From contig JAEWAQ010000082.1 in the NCBI GenBank assembly GCA_023391635.1, forward strand, positions 62,001-126,000: a DNA stretch of 64,000 nt. The letters are read 5' to 3'. A program made the translations under genes and the position numbers. Origin of the DNA: Bacillota bacterium. Lineage in GTDB: Bacteria > Bacillota > Bacilli > Paenibacillales > Paenibacillaceae. Positions 23,822-32,949 of the stretch are shown here, piece after piece (position 1 is the stretch's first letter; every line of letters begins with the position of its first letter). The notes under the pieces were generated by a model. That model ran no database searches and was not told the origin of the DNA. It saw only the letters and a program-made list of their open reading frames with translations.

Positions 23822-25588
23822 ATGAAGTATATCAGGCTCTATTTGGCGAAACTGCACCGGTATGCGGGAATTCGGCTCTATGTCAACCTTGTAGGCATGA
23901 TCGCATTCGGTTTCATGGACGCGGTCGGTATTTACTTGCTGGTGCCGCTGCTCGGCGTTATCGGCCTGATCGACTCCGACCTTGGCCGGATCCCGCTTGC
24001 GTCCGGGCTGCTCGACGCCTTGAAGGAGACGCCCGCAGGCTACAGCTTGCCGATCGCGCTGGCGGCTTACGTGGCGATCATCGCCTGCCAGTCGCTGCTG
24101 CAGCGCGGACAGCAAATTCAAAGCGTGCGCATCCAGCAAGGCTTCATCCGTCATTTGCGCCTGGGGATTTACGAACAATTGATGTCCTCGAAGTGGATCT
24201 TCTTCGTCCGTCGTCGCAAGTCCGACATTCATCACTTGCTGACATCCGAATTGGCGCGCGTCAGCCAAGGGACTTACTTGACGTTGCAGTTGGCGTCATC
24301 GTTCATCTTCACGCTCATCCAGCTGGCACTCGCGTTCTGGTTGTCCCCGGAATTAACGGTTGCCGTGCTGGTCAGCGGCGCGGCGCTCGCGCTCTTGATG
24401 CGAAGGAAAGTCCGCGATGCGAAAGGAATCGGCCAGCAGACGACCGAGTTGTCCCAAAGCTACTACGCCGGCATCAACGATCACTTCGGCGGGATCAAGG
24501 ACATCAAGAGCAACCGGCTCGAAGCTTCTTACTTGGCCTGGTTCCGCGAATTGACGGGGCGGATGGAAGCCAACTTCATCGCGTTCGCGAGGCTCCAGGG
24601 CACGACTCAATGGCTGTATAAGTCGGCAGCGGCGGCCCTGATCGCGCTGTTCGTGTATTTGTCCTTCGAAGTTTTCCATGTATCCGCGAATCAATTGATC
24701 ATCGTAGTCCTCCTGTTTGCGCGTCTGTGGCCGCGGTTTACGTCAATTCAGAATGGAGCGGAGCAGATTTTCGCCGCCATGCCGGCGTTCCGCAGTCTCA
24801 TGCAGCTGGAAGCCGACTGCAAAGCCGCGCAAGAACCGGCAACGGACGAACGAAGAGAACAGAACAATACGATAGCCGTGACGCAAGCGATCGAATGCCT
24901 GGGGGTCTACTTCCGCTACGACCCAACTCGTCCGGAATATGCTTTGCGCAGCGTCAGCGTTCGTATACCGGCCGGAAGCATGACCGCGGTTATCGGGAAA
25001 TCCGGCGCGGGGAAGAGCACCCTTGTCGATATGCTGATGGGACTGCTGGAGCCGGAGCGAGGCGTCGTGGCGCTGGACGGCGTGCCGGTCACGCCGGATA
25101 AACGGCTGCAGCTTAGGCACGCAATCAGTTATGTTTCGCAAAATCCGTTCTTGTTCCATGCAAGCATTCGGGATAATCTGATGATCGTGCGCCCGGATGC
25201 CGACGAAGACGAAATGTGGGAGGCGCTTCGATTCTCCGCTTCGGAGAAATTCGTCGCCAGTCTTCCCGAAGGGCTGGATACGATCGTGGGCGACCGTGGA
25301 GAAAACCTGTCGGGCGGAGAACGCCAGCGGATCGTGCTGGCCAGGGCGATGCTGCGCCGGCCGTCGATCCTCGTGCTGGACGAGGCGACCAGCGCGCTGG
25401 ATGCCGAGAACGAAGCCGTGATCGGCCAGGCGCTGGAGACGCTGCGGGGAAAAGTGACGATCATTGTCATCGCGCATCGGCTGACGACGATCCGCCGCGC
25501 CGATCAAGTGATCGTCATGGAGAAAGGGAAGGTGGTCAGCCAGGAGCGGGGTCAACTGTCGATCATGCAGCCGCAGCCCTCCAGGTAG
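23822..25588 (+). CDS. ABC-type lasso peptide exporter (D)
   Basis: A 588-residue half-transporter with fused membrane and ATPase domains. Six hydrophobic segments lie in residues 15-310. The ATPase begins near residue 350, with Walker A GKSGAGKSTLVDML, signature LSGGERQRIVLARAML, Walker B SILVLDEATSALD and the H-loop IVIAHRLTTI. It should export and confer immunity to the mature lasso peptide. ATG 23822 is preferred over ATG 23810 because GAGG at 23812-23815 is six bases upstream. The 3' end overlaps the convergent cysC gene by 37 bases. Confidence 0.9.
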   Translation: MKYIRLYLAKLHRYAGIRLYVNLVGMIAFGFMDAVGIYLLVPLLGVIGLIDSDLGRIPLASGLLDALKETPAGYSLPIALAAYVAIIACQSLLQRGQQIQSVRIQQGFIRHLRLGIYEQLMSSKWIFFVRRRKSDIHHLLTSELARVSQGTYLTLQLASSFIFTLIQLALAFWLSPELTVAVLVSGAALALLMRRKVRDAKGIGQQTTELSQSYYAGINDHFGGIKDIKSNRLEASYLAWFRELTGRMEANFIAFARLQGTTQWLYKSAAAALIALFVYLSFEVFHVSANQLIIVVLLFARLWPRFTSIQNGAEQIFAAMPAFRSLMQLEADCKAAQEPATDERREQNNTIAVTQAIECLGVYFRYDPTRPEYALRSVSVRIPAGSMTAVIGKSGAGKSTLVDMLMGLLEPERGVVALDGVPVTPDKRLQLRHAISYVSQNPFLFHASIRDNLMIVRPDADEDEMWEALRFSASEKFVASLPEGLDTIVGDRGENLSGGERQRIVLARAMLRRPSILVLDEATSALDAENEAVIGQALETLRGKVTIIVIAHRLTTIRRADQVIVMEKGKVVSQERGQLSIMQPQPSR

Positions 25589-26163
25589 CTAATCAGTGCC
25601 GACACGGAATCGCCGACGGAACTGGCCTCCGTATTGATGACGAGCTCGGGGCGCTCCGGCGCTTCATAGTCCGCGTCGATCCCTGTAAAGCCCGGCAGCT
25701 GCCCGCTTCGCGCCTTCGCGTACAGCCCTTTCGGATCCCGGCTCTCGCATGCGGCAAGCGAACATCGTACATACACTTCATGATAGTCCCCGTCTTGGAA
25801 TAACGACCGCACCATCCGGCGGTCCCGTTCGCTCGGCGAGATGAAGGCGGCTATGACCACAAGGCCGGCATCGACAAGCAATTTCGCTGCTTCCCCGACC
25901 CTCCGCAAGTTTTCCTGCCGATCCTCGCTCGTAAATCCCAAGTCGCGGCTAAGTCCGTGTCTAATATTGTCTCCGTCCAGCACGTAGGTACCGACGCCCC
26001 GGACATGCAGTTCCTTCTCGAGCTCGAAAGCCAGCGTCGATTTGCCGGAAGCCGACAAGCCCGTCAGCCAAAGAACGCAGCTTCGATGGCGATTGCGCGT
26101 ATGCCGGTCTTCCCGGGTCAGCTTGGAAGGATGCCAAGTAATGTTGCCGCTCTTAGGATTCAT
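25552..26163 (-). CDS. cysC: Adenylylsulfate (APS) kinase
   Basis: A 203-residue kinase that phosphorylates APS to PAPS, the sulfate donor for the sulfotransferase encoded at 16794. P-loop GLSASGKSTLAFELE, then LDGDNIRHGLSRDLGF, FISPSERDRRMVRSLF, and GLYAKARSGQLPGFTGID near the C-terminus are all present. The start MNPKSGNITWHPSKLT is the family N-terminus and has AAGGAG nine bases upstream on the minus strand. It converges on the exporter gene. No ATP sulfurylase or PAPS reductase is nearby, so a role in sulfonation rather than assimilation is plausible. Confidence 0.93.
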   Translation of the reverse strand: MNPKSGNITWHPSKLTREDRHTRNRHRSCVLWLTGLSASGKSTLAFELEKELHVRGVGTYVLDGDNIRHGLSRDLGFTSEDRQENLRRVGEAAKLLVDAGLVVIAAFISPSERDRRMVRSLFQDGDYHEVYVRCSLAACESRDPKGLYAKARSGQLPGFTGIDADYEAPERPELVINTEASSVGDSVSALISYLEGCGCMIDS

Positions 26164-26344
26164 CTTGAAATACTCCTTCTCACTAGGCGTGCATGCGGCG
26201 CCAGCTGTCCGCAACAGCTTGTTTAAAATCGCCGCATCCAGTTGATTACCCCATGTGCGCGAATTTGACACACCTATGTTAATGAAGGGAACCCCGGACC
26301 GAATAGAGAAATATATGAGCATTGAAGAAGGAGGCTCGTATACG

Positions 26345-27814
26345 ATGACAACCGCGTCATTGCCCCGATCAACGCCGGAATCGCACGGGATCGCTCCCGC
26401 GGCGATCGCCCGGTTCGTCCAAGCCATCGAAGAGAATGGCTTGGAGCTGCATAGCCTGATGCTCGTCAAAGACGGCGAAGTGGTCGCCGAAGGCTGGTGG
26501 CATCCCTACAAACGGGATCTCAAGCACAGCTTGTTCTCGCTCAGCAAAAGCTTCACTTCCTCGGCCATCGGCATGGCGGTCGCGGAAGGACTATTGTCCC
26601 TCGATGACCGCGTCGTGTCATTCTTCCCCGATGACATGCCCGTCGAGCCGGGAGCGAACCTGGAAGCGATGCAGGTGCGGCATCTGCTCATGATGGGCAC
26701 CGGACATACGGCGGATACGATGGATGCGCTTCACCGTGCGGAAGACGGCAATTGGGTCCAGGCGTTCCTGGCTTGCCCTGTGGACAAGGCGCCGGGCACG
26801 CATTTCCTCTACAATACCGGGGCGACGTACATGTTGTCCGCGATCCTTCACAAGGTTTCCGGCTTGGATTTGCTGGATTACTTGCAGCCTCGTCTAATGG
26901 AGCCGCTCGGCATCGAAGGCGCCGTGTGGGAGAGGTGTCCGCGCGGGTTGTCGGTTGGCGGCTTCGGTTTGAGCATCACGACTGAAGACATTGCGCGCTT
27001 CGGGCTGTTGTATTTGAACAAGGGTGTATGGAACGGCAGGCAGTTGCTCGCGGCCGATTGGATCGAAGAGGCAACGTCGAAGCGAATCTCGAACGGCGAC
27101 GGCGACGACGGCGACTCGGATTGGACGCAAGGCTACGGCTATCAATTTTGGCGCTGCCGTCACGGCGCCTATCGCGGCGATGGGGCGTTCGGCCAATACT
27201 GCGTTGTCATGCCGGATCAAGGCGCGATATTGGCCATGACCGGAGGAACGAACAATTTGCAGGGCGTGCTGGACCAGGTATGGGCGCATCTGCTCCCCGA
27301 GATGCAGCCGACTGCAGCAAGCTTCGCTGACGATGTTACGGATTCGGAGACGACTACAGAGACCGGAGAGGCGTTGCGGCAGCGGTTGCGCGGGCTTCAA
27401 CTGACGTATCCGGCTAGCGAACGCTCCTCCGCGCTTGAGGAGGAAATCTCCGGACAAAGCTATCGGCTGGAGCCTAACGAGTGGAGTTGGACGACGCTTG
27501 CGATCCGGTTTACGGACAACGAAGCCATCCTGAAGCTTAGCGTTGGAGAGAAGGGAGGAACGGTCCATTGCGGTCGGAACGACTGGGCGATAAGCGAGTC
27601 GGACTTGCTGACTCCTCTCCCTACGAAAGTCGCTTCCCGCATGACCTGGGAAAGTCCCGAGCGCCTGCTGTTGATCCTCCGGTTTATCGAAACGCCGTTC
27701 TGCCTGTCGGTCGCGCTCGATCATGAAGGCGACGGCAGCGTCACCCTGACTTGTAGCATGAACGTCGGGTTCGGCAAGCAAGAATCTTTCAAGTTGGCGG
27801 GGCGGATGTGCTGA
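26345..27814 (+). CDS. Serine hydrolase of the beta-lactamase / class C esterase family
   Basis: A 489-residue protein. The catalytic SxxK is in FSLSKSFTSSAIG, the Tyr of the YxN motif in LYNTGATYML, and HGAYRGDGAFGQY carries the third (KTG-like) motif. A C-terminal beta domain of about 130 residues follows. No signal peptide is visible with the chosen start, so it is probably cytoplasmic. ATG 26345 is preceded by GAAGGAGG ten bases upstream. Substrates of this family range from esters to D-peptides and cannot be inferred here. Confidence 0.85.
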   Translation: MTTASLPRSTPESHGIAPAAIARFVQAIEENGLELHSLMLVKDGEVVAEGWWHPYKRDLKHSLFSLSKSFTSSAIGMAVAEGLLSLDDRVVSFFPDDMPVEPGANLEAMQVRHLLMMGTGHTADTMDALHRAEDGNWVQAFLACPVDKAPGTHFLYNTGATYMLSAILHKVSGLDLLDYLQPRLMEPLGIEGAVWERCPRGLSVGGFGLSITTEDIARFGLLYLNKGVWNGRQLLAADWIEEATSKRISNGDGDDGDSDWTQGYGYQFWRCRHGAYRGDGAFGQYCVVMPDQGAILAMTGGTNNLQGVLDQVWAHLLPEMQPTAASFADDVTDSETTTETGEALRQRLRGLQLTYPASERSSALEEEISGQSYRLEPNEWSWTTLAIRFTDNEAILKLSVGEKGGTVHCGRNDWAISESDLLTPLPTKVASRMTWESPERLLLILRFIETPFCLSVALDHEGDGSVTLTCSMNVGFGKQESFKLAGRMC

Positions 27815-27871
27815 TTGCAACGGATCGAGATCGTGCATACCCGGCGAATCGAATAAGGAAGGTGCTAACCT

Positions 27872-28780
27872 GTGAATGAACGGAATTTGCGCATCGGCAT
27901 GATCGGTCTCGATACGTCGCATGCGACGGCGTTCGCGGAATTGTTGAACAACCCCTTGCATCCCCACCACGTGCCGGGAGGACGAGTCGTCGTCGCGTAT
28001 CCGGGCGGTTCCCCTGATTTCGAATTGAGCTGCAGCCGGGTGGACGGATTTACGCGGCAATTACGGGATCAATACGGGGTCCGGATCGTGGACACGCCGG
28101 AAGCCGTAGCGGAGAATAGCGACGCGATACTGCTGGAATCGGTCGACGGTCGCGTCCATTTGCCGCTGTTCGAACGCATTGCCCGCTATGGCAAGCCGGT
28201 GTTCGTCGACAAGCCGTTCGCGCTTCGCTCGCAGGAGGCGGAAGCGATCTTCTGCATGGCCGGCGAGCATGGGGTTGCGGTCATGAGCTGTTCGTCGCTG
28301 CGCTATGCGGAAGGGCTGACAGCGGTGTTGGCTGACGACCGTTGCGGTGCGATCATCGGAACCGACGTCTACGGCCCGCTCAGCTTGCAGGACACGCAAC
28401 CGGGCTTGTTCTGGTACGGCATCCATACGGTGGAAATGTTGATGGCGGCAATGGGCATCGGCTGCGTGGAAGTACGCGCGGTCAGTCTGGAAGATCACGA
28501 ATTGATCGCCGGCACCTGGGCGGACGGGCGGATCGGCACGATCCGCGGCAATCGCAAAGGGAACAACCAATTCGGCGCCGTGGTGCATCGGGAGCAGGGA
28601 AGCCGGTTCGCCGACGTGTACGCGCACGACAAGCCTTATTACGCCAGCTTGCTGGAACGGATCATGGCCATGTTCCGATCCGGACAACCGGACATCGCGC
28701 AGTCGGAGACGCTGCATATTGTCCGGTTCGTCGAAGCGGCTAACGAGAGCCGGGCGAGCGGGGCTATCGTGAAGTTGTAA
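27872..28780 (+). CDS. Gfo/Idh/MocA-family oxidoreductase
   Basis: A 302-residue NAD(P)-dependent oxidoreductase-like protein. The N-terminus LRIGMIGLDTSHATAFAELL replaces the standard GxGxxG with a variant seen in one subgroup. GKPVFVDKPFAL carries the conserved Lys-Pro, and FWYGIHTVEML the later His-containing segment. GTG start with AAGGAAGG just upstream. Acts presumably on a sugar or inositol-like substrate. It sits between a serine hydrolase and a degraded GH43 gene. Confidence 0.85.
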   Translation: MNERNLRIGMIGLDTSHATAFAELLNNPLHPHHVPGGRVVVAYPGGSPDFELSCSRVDGFTRQLRDQYGVRIVDTPEAVAENSDAILLESVDGRVHLPLFERIARYGKPVFVDKPFALRSQEAEAIFCMAGEHGVAVMSCSSLRYAEGLTAVLADDRCGAIIGTDVYGPLSLQDTQPGLFWYGIHTVEMLMAAMGIGCVEVRAVSLEDHELIAGTWADGRIGTIRGNRKGNNQFGAVVHREQGSRFADVYAHDKPYYASLLERIMAMFRSGQPDIAQSETLHIVRFVEAANESRASGAIVKL

Positions 28781-28805
28781 GCTGAAACGATGGAGGATGA
28801 CAGAG

Positions 28806-29116
28806 ATGGACACACGCCATTTGGCAGATCAGCCGGGCAAGAGCGACGAGGAACTCGGCGGCATTGGCGTCGCCGTGTCCGACCGCTGATCGACCGATTC
28901 CATCACGGCGCCCAGCCGATTGATCCCCACGTGTTCCTCAACGAGGACGGCAGTGCCTATTTGTATTACGGAGGTAGGGGTCATTGCAATGTCGTCAAGC
29001 CGAACGACGATATGGTCAGCCTGGGCAAGTTCGATGACGGAGAGACATACATCGCGTCGTCTGCATCGACCGGATGCATTTTGCGCCGGACGGGTGCATC
29101 GTTCCCGTGGCGATGA
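28806..29116 (+). pseudogene. Remnant of a GH43 glycoside hydrolase
   Basis: Two fragments in different frames resemble the middle of a GH43 arabinanase/xylosidase. The first encodes GGIGVAVSDR and then hits a stop at 28887-28889. The second, in the next frame, encodes PLIDRFHHGAQPIDPHVF and DGSAYLYYGGRGHCNVVK, ending in unrelated residues. There is no N-terminal catalytic Asp region and no C-terminal half. The remainder of 28781-29195 holds nothing else recognisable except the promoter before the IclR gene. Confidence 0.7.
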
Positions 29117-29151
29117 CGTTCGAAGGCGTTCGTCTGTGAGCCTGAGGCTTG

Positions 29152-29160
29152 TGGTATAAT
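29152..29160 (+). promoter_or_regulatory. Extended -10 promoter element before the IclR gene
   Basis: TGGTATAAT is an exact extended -10 (TGnTATAAT), 36 bases before the chosen start of the regulator. No good -35 is visible, as expected for extended -10 promoters. Confidence 0.6.
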
Positions 29161-29195
29161 GAAACAAAGGTTTTACTCAGGCGGGAGTGGGAGAC

Positions 29196-29996
29196 ATGTC
29201 GCAAGGATCGGAACGGTACACGATCCAATCCATCGATAAAGCATTGGATTTGATCGAGCTGTTGGCAGAGCACGGGTCGCTAAGCTTGATCGAGCTTGCC
29301 GAATTGCTCGGGCAGCCGAAATCTTCGACCTACCGCATCGTATTGACGTTGGAGCAGCGGGGTTTCATCAGCAGAAGCGAGGAAGACGGGAAGTATTGTC
29401 TCGGGTACAAGCAGCTGCTCATTACGAGAAACCTGCTGGAAAGAAACAATATGCGATCCGCCGCCTACCAGGAGATGAAGAAGCTCTCCGAGCAGTACGG
29501 GGATACGGTGAACCTGGGCGTGCTCATCGGTTCCGAAGTCATGTACGTGGACATCATCGAGAGCACGCACGCTTTGCGGATGACCGACTCGATCGGTTCA
29601 CGGTCACCCTTCCACGCCACTGCCATGGGGAAAGCGATCACTGCGCATTTGCCGGAACAGCAGGTGCTGCGGTTGATTCAACAATCCGGCATGGCGAAGT
29701 TGACGCCGTTCACCATCACGACCCTCGAGCGATATATGGAAGAACTCGAGCGGGTGAGAAGCGACGGCTATGCGCTGGACGATCAGGAAATCGTCGAGGG
29801 AGCCAGATGCATCGCAGCCCCGCTGTTCGGCATGTTCGGCGGCGTGAAAGGGGCGATCAGCCTATCCGGGCCGATGCACCGGTACGACGCCGACGCGATT
29901 CCGCGAATGGCGGAACGAATCATGCATGCGGCGGCCGAAATTTCGAAGAAGATGGGCTTTGTCCCGTCGCCGCTTGTCCCGTCTTCCTCCTCGTGA
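29196..29996 (+). CDS. IclR-family transcriptional regulator
   Basis: A 266-residue regulator. The N-terminal winged helix (ALDLIELLAEHGSLSLIELA, then QPKSSTYRIVLTLEQRGFI) is followed by the IclR effector domain (YQEMKKLSEQYGDTVNLGVL, SRSPFHATAMGKAITAHL, DQEIVEGARCIAAPLFG). ATG 29196 is chosen over GTG 29187 because GGCGGGAG is eight bases upstream. Its terminator separates it from the aminotransferase gene, which it may control through the inverted repeat at 30086. The effector is unknown. Confidence 0.92.
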   Translation: MSQGSERYTIQSIDKALDLIELLAEHGSLSLIELAELLGQPKSSTYRIVLTLEQRGFISRSEEDGKYCLGYKQLLITRNLLERNNMRSAAYQEMKKLSEQYGDTVNLGVLIGSEVMYVDIIESTHALRMTDSIGSRSPFHATAMGKAITAHLPEQQVLRLIQQSGMAKLTPFTITTLERYMEELERVRSDGYALDDQEIVEGARCIAAPLFGMFGGVKGAISLSGPMHRYDADAIPRMAERIMHAAAEISKKMGFVPSPLVPSSSS

Positions 29997-30032
29997 AACC
30001 AAGCACCGGCACTTACGGTGCTTGGTTTTTTT
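29997..30032 (+). terminator. Rho-independent terminator after the IclR gene
   Basis: AACCAAGCACCG and CGGTGCTTGGTT form a perfect 12-bp stem with a seven-base loop. The run of Ts completes it. It begins directly after the stop codon. Confidence 0.95.
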
Positions 30033-30085
30033 ATTGCTTCGGCGATGAACGTAAGGCAATTATCGTTTACTTTTTCTCCAGATAA

Positions 30086-30104
30086 TGATACATTACAAGT
30101 ATCA
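30086..30104. promoter_or_regulatory. Inverted repeat in the AT-rich leader of the aminotransferase gene
   Basis: TGATAC (30086-30091) and GTATCA (30099-30104) are perfect arms seven bases apart in an AT-rich spacer. The position 70 bases before the start would suit an operator, perhaps of the adjacent IclR protein. Confidence 0.35.
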
Positions 30105-30172
30105 ATAAGTGAATCAATAGTTTTATTTGATGAAACCAACAATCATAATCAAACTTAACCGGAGGTGCCGCC

Positions 30173-31501
30173 ATGTTCACGTATCAACAGTCGATCGACA
30201 ATTTGGAAACTTCTTCACGCTATCTGGCGGGAGGAGTGGCCAGTTCCTTGCGGGCGGCGATGAAGCCGACGCCGATATTTGCGGAATCGGGCGCCGGGGC
30301 TCGCATCCGCGACGTAGATGGCAATTCGTATATCGATTATTTGCTTGCATACGGCCCGCTCATTCTGGGTCACGCGCATCCGACGCTGACGGACGCCGTC
30401 CATCAGGCGATGCAGCGCGGCTGTACATACGGATTGCAGCACGAAGGCGAATTCCAATTGGCCAAGCGGCTGACGGAGATACTGCCGTGTGCAGAACAAG
30501 TGGCTTTCAGCGGATCGGGAACGGAAGCGGTCATGTTGGCATTGCGGCTCGCGAGAGCTTATACCGGCAAGACGAAAGTGATCCGATTCCACGGTCACTA
30601 TCACGGGTGGTCCGATGCCATCTTTACCGCGTTTCCGAGCGCGGATATGCGTAAAGGCGCAGCGGGGGGACAGGGGCCGGGAAGCGAAGGCGTTGCGACA
30701 GTCGCGGGAACAGCCGGCCAGAGCGCGGCGAGCCTGGCGGATATCATCGTACTGCCATGGAACGACGAGCAGGCGGTGGCCGATGCATTGCAATCGCAAG
30801 GGGACGAGATCGCAGCTATCATAACTGAACCGGTCATGTGCAACTCGGGATGTCTTGCGCCGCTGCCGGGTTATCTGGAGCGATTGCGTGCGCTCGCCAC
30901 GCAGCATGACGTCATCCTCATCTTCGATGAAGTGATCACCGGATTTCGTCTTGCGATGGGCGGCGCGCAAGAACGCTTCGGCGTCACGCCCGATCTGATG
31001 ACGATGGGCAAGGCGCTTGCCGGTGGCATCGCCTTAAGCGCCGTCGGCGGCAAGCGGGAGATCATGACACTGGTCGCGAACGGCACGGTGAGTCATCTCG
31101 GCACGCTTAACGGCAATGCGGTAAGCATGGCAGCCGCGCTTGCCGTCATCGGGGAACTGGCGAAAGACGACGGTGCGGCATTCGTTCGCATGAACAAGCT
31201 GGCGGGGCGGTTGGCAGAAGGCGTTCGCGGTTTGCTCGGCAAGCACGGCGTTACGGGTGTCGTCAACCAGATTGGCCCTGTCTTCCATATGATGTTCGTG
31301 GATCGCAAGGAGGTTAAGAGCTTCGAGGATTTCTCCGCGCGTGATTCGGCCCGGTATGCGAGGTTTGCCGAACTGCTGCTTGCAGAGGGCGTGCTCGTTC
31401 GCCCCAGCGGACTGTGGTATGTCTCGGCCGTGCATGGAGAGGAAGAGATTGAATCCACTTTGCGTGCAATCGACAGCGTCTTGGCAAGAATGGGGAGCTG
31501 A
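30173..31501 (+). CDS. Class-III aminotransferase, glutamate-1-semialdehyde aminomutase-like
   Basis: A 442-residue PLP enzyme. Visible are GNSYIDYLLAYGPLILGHAHP, SGSGTEAVMLALRLARAYTG for phosphate binding, LIFDEVITGFRLAMGGAQ for the PLP-ring Asp, and the Schiff-base Lys in MTMGKALAGG. It resembles HemL, but the surroundings contain no haem genes. A catabolic or biosynthetic transaminase of the same subfamily is more likely. CGGAGG precedes the ATG. A divergent-to-convergent gap of 72 bases follows, with no feature I can name. Confidence 0.85.
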   Translation: MFTYQQSIDNLETSSRYLAGGVASSLRAAMKPTPIFAESGAGARIRDVDGNSYIDYLLAYGPLILGHAHPTLTDAVHQAMQRGCTYGLQHEGEFQLAKRLTEILPCAEQVAFSGSGTEAVMLALRLARAYTGKTKVIRFHGHYHGWSDAIFTAFPSADMRKGAAGGQGPGSEGVATVAGTAGQSAASLADIIVLPWNDEQAVADALQSQGDEIAAIITEPVMCNSGCLAPLPGYLERLRALATQHDVILIFDEVITGFRLAMGGAQERFGVTPDLMTMGKALAGGIALSAVGGKREIMTLVANGTVSHLGTLNGNAVSMAAALAVIGELAKDDGAAFVRMNKLAGRLAEGVRGLLGKHGVTGVVNQIGPVFHMMFVDRKEVKSFEDFSARDSARYARFAELLLAEGVLVRPSGLWYVSAVHGEEEIESTLRAIDSVLARMGS

Positions 31502-31573
31502 TGTCGGGAAAATCGTTACGTATCGCGATAACGATCGCAACGATAATACGATGCGCGGCGGAGTCGATGTCAT

Positions 31574-31966
31574 TCAACTTCGCCGCCATACCCCGTATAT
31601 CCACGCCAATAGCTCCAATATAGCCCCAACAAGAATACCCAAGCAGGTTGCCACGATGAAGTTCAGGAGGCCCGCCAAGTCCTCCCAGCCCGTATGGTCG
31701 CTGGAGGTTAGGGCCATCATCAGCAAGCCCAGCAGCGTGCCCAGCATTCCGCACAGCCAGAGCCTGCGCAAGCCAAGCCACCCGAACAGACCGAGCCCCG
31801 CGTTCAGGATGAGGCTCAAGAGCAGAAAACGGAAGGCATGCGTGAACGTGAAGGTTTGTTGAACGAGGAGGAACCGGATCCCCCATAAGGCGATCGTTAC
31901 GATGATCCACCCGACTAGCGTAACGGTCCGCCAATGGGGGCTTTTTCGTTGTGGCAGCCAATTCAT
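31574..31966 (-). CDS. Small four-helix membrane protein of unknown function
   Basis: A 130-residue protein with four predicted membrane helices (about residues 15-31, 42-62, 66-85 and 101-123) and a basic N-terminus (MNWLPQRKSPHWR). GGGAG lies nine bases before the ATG on the minus strand. It is convergent with the aminotransferase gene and divergent from ric. I do not recognise the family. Confidence 0.7.
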   Translation of the reverse strand: MNWLPQRKSPHWRTVTLVGWIIVTIALWGIRFLLVQQTFTFTHAFRFLLLSLILNAGLGLFGWLGLRRLWLCGMLGTLLGLLMMALTSSDHTGWEDLAGLLNFIVATCLGILVGAILELLAWIYGVWRRS

Positions 31967-32149
31967 GATAGGCGTCTCCCTCCGATCAAAATGTACGGAA
32001 CAGAATCAAAGGAACATAATTACTCCAATATCAAACCCGGTCAGAAGAAGCAATTCGTCGCCCGCCTCGATTGTTGTGACAATTTTATTATTTCATTTTT
32101 CCTATCCTTTTTACAATGCCGTCCGCTTCTCAGCTTGACTTCCCCCGTT

Positions 32150-32165
32150 TGTGACGGCGCTCACA
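32150..32165. promoter_or_regulatory. CRP-type box upstream of ric
   Basis: TGTGACGGCGCTCACA matches the CRP consensus TGTGA-N6-TCACA in all ten fixed positions. A weak -10-like TAAGCT begins 21 bases later (32187), the same spacing as at 41684 and 45356. The likely ligand protein is the CRP-type regulator encoded at 48047. Confidence 0.72.
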
Positions 32166-32227
32166 TTCCGACAGGCTCTCGGAAGTTAAGCTTATAGAGG
32201 ATTCAGCGAACTGAAAGAGGAGGCGGT

Positions 32228-32932
32228 ATGAAAATGAAACGATTCGACGGCACCGAACGTTTGGGCGATATCGTGGCGGCGTTTCCGGGGGCGAGCAACT
32301 TGTTAAAGTCCAGTCGCATCGACTTCTGCTGCGGCGGCGATCGACAGCTCGATGATGTACTGGAAGAGAAGGGAATGGACAAGGCGTCGTTCGTGGCCGA
32401 ACTGTACGCATTGGCCAAACAGGCCGAAGAGCGGGCGGCGGCGGATATCGACTGGCGGGAAGCGCCGCTTGGGGAGTTGGTCGACCATATCGTACAGAAG
32501 CACCACGCGTACCTGGAGCAGGAATTGCCGGTACTCAGCGGATTCGTCACGAAGATTTTGCGCGTGCACGGTTTTTCCCATCCGGAGCTGGTGGAACTCC
32601 ACAAGCTGTTCCACCAGGCGAAGGTAGAGCTGGAGCAGCACATGATCGACGAAGAAGCCAACGTATTTCCGCTGATCAAACAAGCCGAACAAGAGAGCGA
32701 TGCCGCTGCACGCAAGCAAGCGCTCGATCGGATCGGCGAATTGGAGCACGAGCATGAGACGGTCGGCGACCTTTTGAAGCAAATGCGGGAAATCACAAGC
32801 GAATATACGCTTCCGGAAGGCGCCTGCACGACCTATGGGCTCACGTTTCGCAAGCTTGAGGAACTTGAGTCCGACACGTTCGAGCATGTGCATCTGGAGA
32901 ACAATATTTTGTTTCCGCGTATTGGCGCATAA
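32228..32932 (+). CDS. ric: Iron-sulfur cluster repair di-iron protein (ScdA/YtfE/RIC)
   Basis: A 234-residue cytoplasmic di-iron protein that repairs Fe-S centres damaged by nitric oxide or oxidants. The N-terminal ScdA domain contains the conserved IDFCCGGDRQL. The hemerythrin-like domain supplies the iron ligands in VDHIVQKHHAYLEQEL, LHKLFHQAKVELEQHMIDEE, ELEHEHETVGDLL and FEHVHLENNILFP. AAAGAGGAGG precedes the ATG. It is followed at 17 bases by a second hemerythrin-fold gene, and a CRP-type box lies upstream. Confidence 0.94.
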   Translation: MKMKRFDGTERLGDIVAAFPGASNLLKSSRIDFCCGGDRQLDDVLEEKGMDKASFVAELYALAKQAEERAAADIDWREAPLGELVDHIVQKHHAYLEQELPVLSGFVTKILRVHGFSHPELVELHKLFHQAKVELEQHMIDEEANVFPLIKQAEQESDAAARKQALDRIGELEHEHETVGDLLKQMREITSEYTLPEGACTTYGLTFRKLEELESDTFEHVHLENNILFPRIGA

Positions 32933-32949
32933 TAAAGGAGGAGGAACGC

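Noticed and set aside
26255..26344. Upstream N-terminal extension of the serine hydrolase
   Set aside because: The extension has no family similarity, and the strong GAAGGAGG lies just before ATG 26345.
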